Shown piece by piece: positions 26,355 through 36,040 of a DNA stretch of 64,000 nucleotides. A model generated the notes under the pieces. It saw nothing but the letters and a program-made list of their open reading frames with translations, had not been told where the DNA came from and made no database searches. The stretch spans positions 62,001 through 126,000 of the forward strand of contig NZ_LNWY01000003.1 of NCBI RefSeq assembly GCF_001681715.1, read 5' to 3'. The DNA is from Tritonibacter mobilis (GTDB taxonomy: Bacteria > Pseudomonadota > Alphaproteobacteria > Rhodobacterales > Rhodobacteraceae). The first letter of the stretch is position 1. The number at the start of each line of letters is the position of its first letter. The position numbers were made by a program, and so were the translations under genes.

Positions 26355-29300
26355 ATGCACGTCGTCTTCCGCGAAAGCCACGGGCTCGGAGAAACAGACA
26401 CCCCCTATGACGTCGGGCAGACCCCCGGCGATCTGGTGGTGCTGTCCTTTTCCGACAGTGACCTTGGCGCATTTGCAGCGGGCTGGCATCGCGCGGACGG
26501 CAAACTTCCCTCCACTCGGCTTGCCAATCTGGTGGCGCTCAAACACCCGCTCTCGGTCGATGTCTACGCCGAACAAACGCTGGAGGGCGCAAAGGGTGTC
26601 TTGGTCCGGCTGATCGGTGGCGAGAGCTACTGGTCCTACGGTCTGGCCACGCTTCAGGATCTGGCCCGGCGCAAGGGCATCGCGCTGGCGATCCTGCCCG
26701 CCGACGGTCAGGAAGATCCGCGCCTTGATGAGCTGTCCACCCTGCCGGCTTCCACCCTGCGCCGCCTTCAGGCGCTGTGCGATGCGGGCGGTGCTGTCGC
26801 CGCGCAGGCGGCACTGGCGCAGCTGGCGCTGGCCTCTGGCCTTTATGCCAGCCCGGTGATCGGCAAGAAAACCGTGCCGGATTTCGGGTTCTACGACCCC
26901 GACCGAGGCGCGCTGGATGCCCTGCCCGAGATCGACAAACCCCTGATCCTGGTCAGTTTCTATCGCTCTTATCTGACGTCTGCCGACACCGCCCCTGTGG
27001 ATGCGATGATCCGTAGCCTGCGCACGCGCGGGTATGCCGCCTATGGCGTTTTCGCACCGAGCCTCAAGGTCCCCGAAGCGGTCGACTGGCTACGCGCGGA
27101 ACTGCCCGCCCTGAACCCCGCCGCACTCATCAACGCGACCGCCTTTTCCGCGCAGGGGCGCGATGGCAGCGCCTCCCCGCTGAGCCTCACGGGCTGTCCG
27201 GTGTTTCAGGTGGCGCTGTCTACGGCCCGGCGCAAGGATTGGGATCTGGCGGATCGCGGCCTGTCGCCTGCGGATCTGGCCATGCATGTGGTCCTGCCAG
27301 AGGTGGACGGTCGGCTGTTTGCGGGTGTTGTCAGCTTCAAATCCCCCACCAAACGCGATCCCGATCTGGAATATTCCCGTTTCACCCACCGCGCCGATCC
27401 GGAGCGAGTAGAGGCGGCGCTGGATCGCATCGAGGCGCATCTGCGGCTCGCCCGACAAACGCCCGCCGACAAACGCCTCGCGCTGGTGCTCTCGACCTAT
27501 CCGGGGCGCGATTACAACCTCGCTCACGCGGTGGGGCTGGACGCGCTGGCCTCAACGTCCGAGATTTTGCGCGCCCTTGCGACCGAAGGCTATGACGTCA
27601 CCGCCGAGGCAGACCTTGGCGCGCGCCTCTCGGATGAGACGCTGACATGGCCGCTCTCGGACTATCTCGCCGCGCTCGACCGCCTGCCCGCCTGCTTGCG
27701 CGCGGATCTCACCGCGGCTTGGGGCGCGCCCGAGCAGGACCCCGCGATCAGGGGCGGTCTCGTGCACTTTCGCGCGCTGCGCGCGGGCAAGGCGCTGATC
27801 GCGCTGCAACCCGAACGGGGGGACGTGCAATCCCGCGATGACGACTATCACGACCTCGACCGCACGCCGCGCCATGGCTATGTCGCCTTCTATCTCTGGC
27901 TCCAGAGGCAAGCAGATGCGCTGGTGCATGTGGGGGCCCATGGCACGCTGGAGTGGCTGCCGGGCAAGGCGGTGGCACTCTCGGGGCAATGCTGGCCCGA
28001 GGTGCTGGCGGGGGATCTGCCGGTGATCTATCCGTTCATTGTCAATGATCCGGGCGAGGCCGCGCAGGCCAAACGCCGCATCGGTGCCATCACGTTGGGC
28101 CACATGCCGCCGCCGCTGGCTCAGACCACGCTACTCGACGGTATGACGCGGCTTGAAAGCCTCTTGGATGAATATTCCACCGCCGACGGTCTGGATCCTG
28201 CGCGCCGCGACCGGCTGATCGCCGACATCCGCGCCGAGGCGCAGGGCACTGGCGTCGAAGAAGATCTGGGCATCCCCACCGACGCCTCGGCCGCAGAGGC
28301 CATTACCCGCATCGACCGTTTTGTCTGCGACATCAAGGAAAGCCAATACGGCGAAGGTCTGCATATCTTTGGCCAAGGCGATCACGGCGCGGCAGAGTTG
28401 CGCGGGGTGCTGGATGCGCTGGCGGGCAAGCTGGTCTCCCCCGGCCCGTCTGGCTCGCCCTACCGGGGGCGCTCGGATGTGATGCCCACGGGGCGCAACC
28501 TCTTTACCACCGATCCTCGCGCGGTGCCGTCGCGGGCGGCGCAAGCGCAAGGGGTCAAGCTGGCAGAAGAGCTGCTGCGCCGCCACCTGCAGGACCATGG
28601 CGACTGGCCGCGCGGGTTGGTGGTGGACCTGTGGGGCTCTGCCACCATGCGCACGGCGGGCGAGGAATTTGCCATGGCGCTGCATCTTGCGGGTCTTGCC
28701 CCACAATGGGACGCAGGATCAGAGCGTGTTTCGGGCTTTGAGATCATCCCGCTGGCGCTTCTGGGCCGTCCGCGCATCGACGTGACGCTGCGGGTATCCG
28801 GCCTGTTTCGCGACGTGTTTCCCGGCCTTGCCCAGATGTTCGAGGCCGCCGCTGCCGCACTGAGTGCCCGCGAAGAAGATCCAAGCGACAACCCCTACCT
28901 CAAGACCACACCGCGCGTCTTTGGCCCCAAGCCCGGGCTATATGGCCTTGGCATGACCCAGCATCTCGATGACTACTCCGAAGAGGCCCGCGCGGCAGCG
29001 GGCGAGGCCTGGCTTGCGGCCTCATCGCATGCGATTGACGCAAAAGGGGACATTCACGAGGCGCGCGCTGCGCTTGAGGATCGACTGCACAGCGCCGACA
29101 GCTTTGTACACCTGCAAGATCTGGCGGAAACGGATGTTCTGGTCGCCTCGGACTATGCCGCCCATGAGGCCGGTTTTGCCGCCGCGATGAAGCGTCTGGG
29201 CGCTGAGGCCCCAGCGCTTTATCACATGGACGCCACCCGTCTGGACCGCCCGCAGGCGCGCAGCTTGCAGGAGGAAATCGCCCGCGTCACCCGCGCTCGT

Positions 29301-29600
29301 GCCTCTGACCCGCATTGGGCGACCTCAATGATGAACCACGGCTTTCGCGGCGCGGCAGAGATTGCGGCAACGCTGGATCACATGGCGGCCTTTGCGCATC
29401 TGGCCCAGGTGGTGCCCGCGCATTTGTTTGACCTCTATTTCGAGGCCACTCTCGGGCGCGACGATCTGGTGGCGTTTCTGGAGCGCGAAAACCCCGCCGC
29501 CCTTCAGGCCATGCGGGATCGGTTCAACGCTCTGCGCGACGCAGGGCTTTGGGTGACGCGGCGCAATTCGATCCTTGCCACACTTGAGGGCGCAGCATGA
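26355..29600 (+). CDS. cobN: Cobaltochelatase subunit CobN
   Basis: 1081 residues, somewhat shorter than the classical 1275-residue CobN. With CobS and CobT it inserts cobalt into hydrogenobyrinic acid a,c-diamide in an ATP-dependent step. Recognised stretches: MHVVFRESHGLGETDTPYD at the start, LVHVGAHGTLEWLPGKAVAL and ADLPVIYPFIVNDPGEAAQAKRR in the centre, and HIFGQGDHGAAELRGVL then SPYRGRSDVMPTGRNLF in the second half, shared with BchH/ChlH. The stop overlaps the cobG start (ATGA). cobS and cobT are not in this window. Confidence 0.96.
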   Translation: MHVVFRESHGLGETDTPYDVGQTPGDLVVLSFSDSDLGAFAAGWHRADGKLPSTRLANLVALKHPLSVDVYAEQTLEGAKGVLVRLIGGESYWSYGLATLQDLARRKGIALAILPADGQEDPRLDELSTLPASTLRRLQALCDAGGAVAAQAALAQLALASGLYASPVIGKKTVPDFGFYDPDRGALDALPEIDKPLILVSFYRSYLTSADTAPVDAMIRSLRTRGYAAYGVFAPSLKVPEAVDWLRAELPALNPAALINATAFSAQGRDGSASPLSLTGCPVFQVALSTARRKDWDLADRGLSPADLAMHVVLPEVDGRLFAGVVSFKSPTKRDPDLEYSRFTHRADPERVEAALDRIEAHLRLARQTPADKRLALVLSTYPGRDYNLAHAVGLDALASTSEILRALATEGYDVTAEADLGARLSDETLTWPLSDYLAALDRLPACLRADLTAAWGAPEQDPAIRGGLVHFRALRAGKALIALQPERGDVQSRDDDYHDLDRTPRHGYVAFYLWLQRQADALVHVGAHGTLEWLPGKAVALSGQCWPEVLAGDLPVIYPFIVNDPGEAAQAKRRIGAITLGHMPPPLAQTTLLDGMTRLESLLDEYSTADGLDPARRDRLIADIRAEAQGTGVEEDLGIPTDASAAEAITRIDRFVCDIKESQYGEGLHIFGQGDHGAAELRGVLDALAGKLVSPGPSGSPYRGRSDVMPTGRNLFTTDPRAVPSRAAQAQGVKLAEELLRRHLQDHGDWPRGLVVDLWGSATMRTAGEEFAMALHLAGLAPQWDAGSERVSGFEIIPLALLGRPRIDVTLRVSGLFRDVFPGLAQMFEAAAAALSAREEDPSDNPYLKTTPRVFGPKPGLYGLGMTQHLDDYSEEARAAAGEAWLAASSHAIDAKGDIHEARAALEDRLHSADSFVHLQDLAETDVLVASDYAAHEAGFAAAMKRLGAEAPALYHMDATRLDRPQARSLQEEIARVTRARASDPHWATSMMNHGFRGAAEIAATLDHMAAFAHLAQVVPAHLFDLYFEATLGRDDLVAFLERENPAALQAMRDRFNALRDAGLWVTRRNSILATLEGAA

Positions 29601-30754
29601 GCTCCGCCCCCAAGGTCTATGGCTGGTGCCCCGGCGCGCTGAGGCCGATGATGTCCGGCGACGGGCTGGTGGTGCGCATCCGCGCGCCACTGGGGCGGCT
29701 CACGTCTGAGCGGGCCAAGGAAGTGGCGGATCTTTCCACGCGCTACGGCAATGGCGTGCTTGATCTTTCGGCGCGGGCGAACCTGCAGCTGCGCGGCGTC
29801 CACGAGGCCAGCCATCCCGCCCTGATCGCAGCGCTTCAGGATCTCGGGCTTGTGGAACAGAACGCACACGCCGAGGCACGCCGCAATATCCTCATGACGC
29901 CCTTCTGGGCTGAAGGAGACCGCAGCCACCATATCGCCTTGGCGTTGTCAGAGGGCCTCGCTAGGGCAGAGGACTTGCGCCTGCCCGGCAAGTTCGGCTT
30001 TGCCGTGGACGCAGGTCCGGCCCCCGTGTTGCAAGGCGCCGCTGCCGATATCCGCATCGAGGGTGCAGGCGACAGGCTGACCTTGCGCGCAGACGGTGCC
30101 GATGTGGCGCTGGAGGTGTGCAAAGACGATGCCGCAGCCGAGGCGCTGACCCTCGCGCGCTGGTTCCTTGACCAAGGCGGCGCGTCGGAGGGCCGGGGCA
30201 GGATGCACGCCCTGCTCGCGCGCCGCGCAGCCCCCGCATCGCATACCGCAGATGTCGCAAGGGGTGCTGCTCAGCCCGCCCCCGGCCAGACCCGCAGCGG
30301 CGCACTGGTTGCGCTGGAGTTTGGCCAGATCAACGCCGAGACCTTCGCCGCGCTTGCCGATCTCGGCCCCCTGCGCCTGACCCCCTGGCGGATGCTGCTG
30401 ATCGAGAACGCCCACGACCTCGCGCCCCTACCCGGCCTGATCCTTGGCACAACGGATCCGCGCCTGCGGGTGAGCGCGTGCACCGGCGCACCCGGGTGCC
30501 TGCAGGCGCTCTCTGAAACCCGCGCGCTGGCCCGCGACCTCGCCTCGCATCTGCCGGAGGGCACCAGCCTGCACGTCTCGGGCTGCGCCAAGGGCTGCGC
30601 CCATCCCAAAGCTGCCGATGTAACCTTGACCGCCACCGGCACAGACCGCTTTGACCTCATTCGCAATGGCCGCGCAAACGACCGCCCCTTGCGTTCTGAT
30701 CTCTCTGCGCGCACCCTGCGCGCTGCGCCGCACCTTCTGACGAAAGACACCTGA
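29597..30754 (+). CDS. cobG: Precorrin-3B synthase
   Basis: 385 residues. CobG is a sulfite/nitrite-reductase-fold monooxygenase that uses O2 to make precorrin-3B, so its presence marks the aerobic pathway. The N-terminal ferredoxin-like half begins KVYGWCPGALRPM, with RANLQLRGV. The cluster ligands near the C-terminus are SACTGAPGC and VSGCAKGCAHP, fitting a [4Fe-4S] centre. It is coupled to cobN by ATGA and followed by cobH after one base. Confidence 0.93.
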   Translation: MSSAPKVYGWCPGALRPMMSGDGLVVRIRAPLGRLTSERAKEVADLSTRYGNGVLDLSARANLQLRGVHEASHPALIAALQDLGLVEQNAHAEARRNILMTPFWAEGDRSHHIALALSEGLARAEDLRLPGKFGFAVDAGPAPVLQGAAADIRIEGAGDRLTLRADGADVALEVCKDDAAAEALTLARWFLDQGGASEGRGRMHALLARRAAPASHTADVARGAAQPAPGQTRSGALVALEFGQINAETFAALADLGPLRLTPWRMLLIENAHDLAPLPGLILGTTDPRLRVSACTGAPGCLQALSETRALARDLASHLPEGTSLHVSGCAKGCAHPKAADVTLTATGTDRFDLIRNGRANDRPLRSDLSARTLRAAPHLLTKDT

Positions 30755-30755
30755 C

Positions 30756-31385
30756 ATGCTGCACACCTATGAGACCGATGGCGCCAAGATCTATGCCGAG
30801 AGCTTTGCCACCATCCGCAACGAGGCCAACCTCGCGCGCTTCACCAAAGACGAGGAGGTGGTGGCCGTGCGCATGATCCACGCCGCGGGCATGGTGGGGC
30901 TGGAGGAACATGTGCAATTCTCAGACGGGATGGCCGAAACCGCCCGCGCGGCGCTGGCGAATGGCGCGCCGATCCTGTGCGATGCCTATATGGTCTCCGA
31001 GGGGATCACCCGACCGCGCCTGCCTGCCGACAATGAGGTGATCTGCACCCTGCGTGACCCCAAAGTGCCGGAACTGGCCCGCGAGATGGGCAACACCCGC
31101 TCGGCGGCCGCGCTGGAACTGTGGCGTCCGAAACTCGACGGGGCCGTGGTCGCGATCGGCAATGCCCCCACCGCGTTGTTTCATCTTCTGAACATGCTCA
31201 AAGATCCCGCCTGCCCGCGCCCTGCCGCAATCATCGGCTGCCCCGTGGGCTTTGTCGGCGCACGCGAATCCAAGGAGGCACTGATGGAGGATCTGCCGGT
31301 GCCCGCGATGATCGTCAAAGGCCGCCTTGGGGGCTCTGCCATCACGGTTGCCGCAGTGAATGCGCTGGCATCATGGAAAGAATGA
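30756..31385 (+). CDS. cobH: Precorrin-8X methylmutase
   Basis: 209 residues, normal length. Moves the C11 methyl to C12, giving hydrogenobyrinic acid. The catalytic histidine stretch is VRMIHAAGMVGLEEHVQFSD (His in MIHAAG). Other conserved blocks: GAPILCDAYMVSEGITR, CTLRDPKVPELA, VAIGNAPTALFHLL and IIGCPVGFVGARESKEAL. One base separates it from cobG, and its TGA overlaps the first cobI start as ATGA. Confidence 0.96.
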   Translation: MLHTYETDGAKIYAESFATIRNEANLARFTKDEEVVAVRMIHAAGMVGLEEHVQFSDGMAETARAALANGAPILCDAYMVSEGITRPRLPADNEVICTLRDPKVPELAREMGNTRSAAALELWRPKLDGAVVAIGNAPTALFHLLNMLKDPACPRPAAIIGCPVGFVGARESKEALMEDLPVPAMIVKGRLGGSAITVAAVNALASWKE

Positions 31386-32119
31386 CCATGAACGCGCCCA
31401 AAACCGGCAAAGTCATCTGCGCAGGCCTCGGCCCCGGCGATCCGGACCTGATGAGCGTCAAAAGCTGGCGCGCGCTGCAAGGCGCGACCCATGTGGCCTA
31501 TTTCCGCAAGGCAGGCCGCGCAGGGCAGGCCCGCGCCATCGTCGAAGGCATCCTGCCCGAGGGCGTCACCGAATACCCGATGGAATATCCGGTCACCACC
31601 GAGATCCATTTCTCTGACCCCGAGTATAACCGCCAATTGGCCGCGTTTTATGACCAATGGGCCGACACATTGGCCGAGATTGCGGCGACGGACACGGTGG
31701 TGGTGCTCTGCGAGGGCGATCCCTTCCTTTATGGGTCGTTCATGCATCTGCACACCCGCCTTGAAGGCCGCGCGGAGGTGGAAATCATCCCCGGCATCAC
31801 CGGCATGTCCGGCTGTTGGACCGCGACTGGCCAGCCGATCACCTGGGGCGATGATGTTCTGACCGTGGCGATGGCAACCCTCTCCGAAGAAGAGCTGACC
31901 AAACGCATCTCTGAGACGGACGCGCTGGTGGTCATGAAAATCGGCCGCAACCTGCCCAAGCTGCGCCGCGCGCTTGAGGCTGCAGGCCGACTTCAGGACG
32001 CATGGCTGGTGGAGCGCGGCACCATGCCGAGCCAGACAGTGCAAAAGCTCACCGAGATCACCGGCGATGTACCCTATTTCTCCATCGTGCTGCTGCACGG
32101 GCAAGGACGTCGCCCATGA
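31382..32119 (+). CDS. cobI: Precorrin-2 C(20)-methyltransferase
   Basis: 245 residues. SAM-dependent methylation of precorrin-2 at C20. The tetrapyrrole methylase pattern is clear: ICAGLGPGDPDLMSVKSWRAL at the N-terminus, VVVLCEGDPFLYGSFMHL, EIIPGITGMSGCWTATG, and LVERGTMPSQTV. Two starts, 31382 and 31388, are both in frame; the first overlaps the cobH stop (ATGA) and is preferred. The stop overlaps the cobJ start. Confidence 0.95.
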   Translation: MTMNAPKTGKVICAGLGPGDPDLMSVKSWRALQGATHVAYFRKAGRAGQARAIVEGILPEGVTEYPMEYPVTTEIHFSDPEYNRQLAAFYDQWADTLAEIAATDTVVVLCEGDPFLYGSFMHLHTRLEGRAEVEIIPGITGMSGCWTATGQPITWGDDVLTVAMATLSEEELTKRISETDALVVMKIGRNLPKLRRALEAAGRLQDAWLVERGTMPSQTVQKLTEITGDVPYFSIVLLHGQGRRP

Positions 32120-32925
32120 ACGATGCGCAAAAAGGCTGGGTGGTGATCGCGGGGCTTGGCCCCGGTGACGAACGCATGGTGATCCCCGAGGTGCAGGAGG
32201 TTCTGGCCGAGGCCACAGACGTGGTTGGCTATATCCCCTATGTGGCGCGCATCGCGCCGCGCGCGGGCCTGACGCTCCATGCCAGCGACAACCGGGTTGA
32301 GGTGGACCGCGCCACGCAGGCCCTGCAGATGGCGGCAGAGGGCAAACGCGTGGTCGTGGTCTCCTCCGGCGATCCGGGGGTTTTTGCCATGGCATCGGCG
32401 GTGTTTGAAGCACTGGAAGACGGGTCCAAGGCGCAGCCCGCGTGGCTCGACCTGGACATCCGGGTGCTGCCCGGCATCACCGCCATGCTGGCTGCCGCAG
32501 CGGCGATCGGCGCGCCTCTGGGCCATGATTTTGCGGCGATCAACCTCAGCGACAATCTGAAACCATGGGAGCTGGTCGAACGCCGGTTGCAGCTCGTGGG
32601 TGAGGCAGGTTTGGCGATGGCCTTTTACAACCCGCGCTCCAAATCCCGCCCGCATCAGTTTGCCCGCGCTCTGGACGTACTGCGCGCGGCTTGTGGCGCC
32701 GAAACCCTTATTACGTTCGCTCGTGATGTTACCAAACCGGGGCAGGAGATCCTCACCGTACCACTGAAGGATGCCCGGCCAGACATGGCCGACATGCGTA
32801 CCGTGGTGATCGTCGGCAATCGCGACACGCGGCGCGTGGGGCCTTATGTCTATACGCCGCGCTTTGCACCCGGTCATCAACCTGGTCATCAAACCGGGCA
32901 GACCCCGACCGACAAGGACACCTAA
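32116..32925 (+). CDS. cobJ: Precorrin-3B C(17)-methyltransferase
   Basis: 269 residues. Methylates C17 and contracts the ring. Blocks seen: VVIAGLGPGDERMVIPEV, VVGYIPYVARI, VVVSSGDPGVFAMASAVFEAL, VLPGITAMLAAAAAIGAPLGHDF and MAFYNPRSKSRPHQF. The last 18 residues are a His/Gln/Thr tail (GHQPGHQTGQ) beyond the domain. The TAA stop (32923-32925) shares two bases with the cobK stop on the other strand. Confidence 0.95.
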   Translation: MNDAQKGWVVIAGLGPGDERMVIPEVQEVLAEATDVVGYIPYVARIAPRAGLTLHASDNRVEVDRATQALQMAAEGKRVVVVSSGDPGVFAMASAVFEALEDGSKAQPAWLDLDIRVLPGITAMLAAAAAIGAPLGHDFAAINLSDNLKPWELVERRLQLVGEAGLAMAFYNPRSKSRPHQFARALDVLRAACGAETLITFARDVTKPGQEILTVPLKDARPDMADMRTVVIVGNRDTRRVGPYVYTPRFAPGHQPGHQTGQTPTDKDT

Positions 32926-33683
32926 GCGCCGTGCTCCAGCCAGCGCATCACCTCCGCGACAGTGCCTCGCACCGGGCGTGCGGGCACCTTGGGCCGGTCG
33001 ATCATCACGACCGGCAAGGAGAGCGTGCGCGCGGCACTCAGCTTGGCTTCGGCACCTGCGCCACCGGCATTTTTGGCCACGATATGCGTGATCTTGTGCT
33101 GGCGCATCAGGGCCTCATCGCCAGCTGCCTCAAACGGTCCCCGCGCCACAACCGCGCTGGCATCGGGCAAAGACAGCGGTGCCTCCGGCGCATCCACCAG
33201 CCGCAGCAGATAGTGGTTTTTGGGCTTTGCCGCGAATTCCGCCACATGTTGCTTGCCGATGGCCAGAAACACCCGCGCGCCCGTCTCCGGCAGGGCGGCA
33301 ACGGCACTTGCCATATCCACCACATGGATCCAGTGATCGCCCGACTGCGGCTGCCACGCAGGCCTTTCAAAGGCCACCAGACCCACCCCCGCCTCAGCGC
33401 AGGCCCGTACTGCATTGGCGCTCATCTGCGCGGCAAAGGGATGGGTGGCATCGACCACATGGGTGATCCCCTCGCGGCGCAGATAGTCGACCAATCCAGA
33501 CACGCCCCCAAACCCGCCGACACGGCAGGGCAACGGCTGCTCTGCCGGGCGCGCGGTGCGGCCTGCGTAGGAAAACACCGCCTGACGCCCGGCCACCGGA
33601 TCGTCCGAAACCCAGGCTTGCGCCAAATGCGCCGCCAGATGCGAGGCTTCGGTGGTGCCGCCCAGAAGCAGGAGCTTGGTCAT
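32922..33683 (-). CDS. cobK: Precorrin-6A reductase
   Basis: 253 residues. NADPH-dependent reduction of precorrin-6A. N-terminus KLLLLGGTTEASHLAAHLA, then HVVDATHPFAAQMSANAVRAC, LAIGKQHVAEFA and IVAKNAGGAGAEAKLSAA are typical CobK blocks. It is antisense to the surrounding operon. Its ATG (33683-33681) and that of cobL (33682-33684) share bases within one CATG, and its TAG shares two bases with the cobJ TAA. AGAGGA lies 6 bases before the ATG inside cobL. Its promoter must lie within cobL. Confidence 0.94.
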   Translation of the reverse strand: MTKLLLLGGTTEASHLAAHLAQAWVSDDPVAGRQAVFSYAGRTARPAEQPLPCRVGGFGGVSGLVDYLRREGITHVVDATHPFAAQMSANAVRACAEAGVGLVAFERPAWQPQSGDHWIHVVDMASAVAALPETGARVFLAIGKQHVAEFAAKPKNHYLLRLVDAPEAPLSLPDASAVVARGPFEAAGDEALMRQHKITHIVAKNAGGAGAEAKLSAARTLSLPVVMIDRPKVPARPVRGTVAEVMRWLEHGA

Positions 33684-34890
33684 GTCTGATCCTCTGACAA
33701 AGGGCGGAGCGCGCCCGTGGCTGACCCTGATCGGGCTCGGGGAAAATGGCCCCGAAGGGCTGTCGGATGCAAGCCGTGCAGCACTTCGGGCCGCAGAAAT
33801 CATCATCGGCGGGCCGCGTCATCTGGAACTGGTCGATGCAGGCGCACGTGGGCAGGTCTGGCCGGTGCCCTTTTCCACCACGCCGGTGCTGGCCGCACGC
33901 GGTCGCGCGACGGTGGTTTTGGCGTCGGGCGATCCCTTCTGGCACGGCGCAGGCGGCAGCCTGCTGCGCGATCTGGACCGCTGCGAATGGACGTCCCACC
34001 CGGCACCCTCCTGCTTTGCGCTGGCCGCCAATGCGCTGGGGTGGAAGCTGGAGGACACGCTCTGTCTGGGTCTGCATGCCGCGCCCTATGCGCGCCTGCG
34101 CCCGGTTTTGGGCCGTGGCACCCAAGCGATCTGCACCCTGCGCGATGGCGCGGCGGCGACGGAACTGGCCGCCTATCTATGCGAAATCGGCTTTGGCACC
34201 AGCGAGATCACCGTGCTGGAGCGCCTTGGCGGACCAAAGGAACGCGTCCGCACGACCACCGCCCAAGGGTTTGACCTCACCGACATAGACGCCCCCGTGG
34301 TGGCGGCACTCACGGCATCAGGCACGGGCCTGCCGCAGGCATCCGGCCTTGAGGATGCACTCTTTGCCAGTGACGGGCAGATCACCAAACGCCCCATCCG
34401 TGCGCTGACACTCTCGGCCCTCGCACCGCGCGTGGGCGAACATCTGTGGGATATTGGCGGCGGATCGGGGTCTGTCTCGGTGGAATGGTGCCTTGCGGCC
34501 CGAGGGGCCACGGCAACCACATTTGAGGCCCGCGCCGATCGGCTGGAAAATATTCGCCGCAATGCCGATGCTTTTGGCCTTTCGCATCGCCTGACAGCCC
34601 TTGAGGGCCGCGCGCCGGAGGTGCTGGAGGGTCATCCCCCGCCCAATTGCGTGTTTATCGGCGGCGGAGGGTCGCAGGCCCTCATTGACCACCTCTGGCA
34701 GATCCTGCCCGCAGGCACGCGCCTTGTTGCCAATGGTGTGACGCTGGAAACCGAGACCCTGCTAATGCAGGCTCATGCCACCCATGGCGGTCATCTGCTC
34801 AAAGCGGAGATCGCCGAAGCTGGGTCTTTGGGTTCCATGCGCAGCTGGGAACGTGCCCGTCCCGTGATCCAATGGAGCGTCACCCGATGA
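33682..34890 (+). CDS. cobL: Precorrin-6Y C5,15-methyltransferase (decarboxylating)
   Basis: 402 residues, a fusion of CbiE-like and CbiT-like methyltransferases, as in other CobL. First domain (about 12-205): WLTLIGLGENGPEGLSDAS, VVLASGDPFWHGAGGSLLRDL, ITVLERLGGPKERV. Second domain (about 235-400): TKRPIRALTLSALAP, HLWDIGGGSGSVSVEWCLAA (SAM site), FIGGGGSQALIDHLW. AGGAG before the ATG lies in the cobK N-terminal codons. Its start codon overlaps that of antisense cobK, and its TGA overlaps cobE (ATGA). Confidence 0.95.
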   Translation: MSDPLTKGGARPWLTLIGLGENGPEGLSDASRAALRAAEIIIGGPRHLELVDAGARGQVWPVPFSTTPVLAARGRATVVLASGDPFWHGAGGSLLRDLDRCEWTSHPAPSCFALAANALGWKLEDTLCLGLHAAPYARLRPVLGRGTQAICTLRDGAAATELAAYLCEIGFGTSEITVLERLGGPKERVRTTTAQGFDLTDIDAPVVAALTASGTGLPQASGLEDALFASDGQITKRPIRALTLSALAPRVGEHLWDIGGGSGSVSVEWCLAARGATATTFEARADRLENIRRNADAFGLSHRLTALEGRAPEVLEGHPPPNCVFIGGGGSQALIDHLWQILPAGTRLVANGVTLETETLLMQAHATHGGHLLKAEIAEAGSLGSMRSWERARPVIQWSVTR

Positions 34891-35249
34891 TGGTCGCAGG
34901 TTTTGGCTTTTCCAACCGCGCCACCGAGGCAAGCCTCGCGGAGGCTTACACTGCGCTGCACACGCGCCCTGACCGGGTGGCAACCCTGCGCTCCAAGGCC
35001 GACAGCCCCGTGTTTCGCGCCTTTGCGCTGGCACAAAACCTCACGGTCGAGACCCTTGACGAGGGCCGGATCGCCGGAGTCGCGACCCCCACCCTTTCGC
35101 CGCGTATCCATGCGCGGTTCAACACCGGATCGGTGGCCGAAGCCTGCGCCCTTGTGGCAGCGGGCGCAGGCGCGCGGCTGATCCAGAGACGATGTGTGAC
35201 CACGGACGGGCTTGCCACCGTGGCGCTTGCGGAGATGATAGAGAGATGA
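34887..35249 (+). CDS. cobE: Cobalamin biosynthesis protein CobE
   Basis: 120 residues. CobE corresponds to the C-terminal domain of CbiG; its exact reaction in the aerobic route is not settled. Seen: [58 protein letters not shown] and [18 protein letters not shown]. The start lies in ATGATGG, overlapping the cobL stop, and its end overlaps cobM as ATGA. Confidence 0.9.
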   Translation: MMVAGFGFSNRATEASLAEAYTALHTRPDRVATLRSKADSPVFRAFALAQNLTVETLDEGRIAGVATPTLSPRIHARFNTGSVAEACALVAAGAGARLIQRRCVTTDGLATVALAEMIER

Positions 35250-36040
35250 CCGTTCATTTCATTGGTGCCGGACCGGGTGCCGCCGACCTGATTACCCTGC
35301 GCGGGCGTGACCTGATCGCGGCCTGTCCGGTGTGCCTTTATGCTGGCTCTCTGGTGCCCGAAGCACTGCTCAGCCATTGCCCTGAGGGGGCCAGGATCAT
35401 CAATACCGCGCCCCTGTCGCTGGATGAGATCATGGCAGAGATCGCCGATGCCCACGCCGCCGGACACGATATCGCGCGGCTTCATTCCGGGGATCTGTCG
35501 GTCTGGTCTGCCATGGGCGAACAGCTGCGCCGCCTGCGCGATCTGAATATTGCTTATGACATCACCCCCGGTGTGCCTGCCTTTGCGGCTGGTGCGGCGG
35601 CGCTGGGGACCGAACTCACCCTGCCCGGCGTGGCACAATCGCTGGTGCTCACGCGCACCTCGGGGCGCGCCTCGGCGATGCCCGAAGGCGAGACGCTGGA
35701 GAATTTCGCCGCAACCGGCGCAACGCTTGCGATCCACCTGTCGGTGCATGTGTTGGACGATGTGGTGGCACGGCTCACGCCCGCCTATGGCGCGGAGTGC
35801 CCAGTGGCGATCGTGTGGCGCGCCAGTTGGCCGGATCAGAAGATCGTCAAGGCAACGCTTGGGTCCATAATCGAGGCAACCGAGGGCGCGCGCGGGCGCA
35901 CTGCGCTGATCCTCGTGGGCCATGCCTTAGGCGCAGAGGATTTCGCCGAGAGCTGCCTTTATGGCGCGGACTATGACCGCCGCTATCGTCCGCAAAGTGC
36001 CGACAGCCCTTGGTCGGAATGGAGCGAAGGGGATGACTGA
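35246..36040 (+). CDS. cobM: Precorrin-4 C(11)-methyltransferase
   Basis: 264 residues. Methylates C11 of precorrin-4. Blocks: [89 protein letters not shown], and [14 protein letters not shown]. The C-terminus ends SEWSEGDD. A 30-codon reading frame begins inside its last codons (ATGACTGA) and runs to cobB. Confidence 0.96.
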   Translation: MTVHFIGAGPGAADLITLRGRDLIAACPVCLYAGSLVPEALLSHCPEGARIINTAPLSLDEIMAEIADAHAAGHDIARLHSGDLSVWSAMGEQLRRLRDLNIAYDITPGVPAFAAGAAALGTELTLPGVAQSLVLTRTSGRASAMPEGETLENFAATGATLAIHLSVHVLDDVVARLTPAYGAECPVAIVWRASWPDQKIVKATLGSIIEATEGARGRTALILVGHALGAEDFAESCLYGADYDRRYRPQSADSPWSEWSEGDD

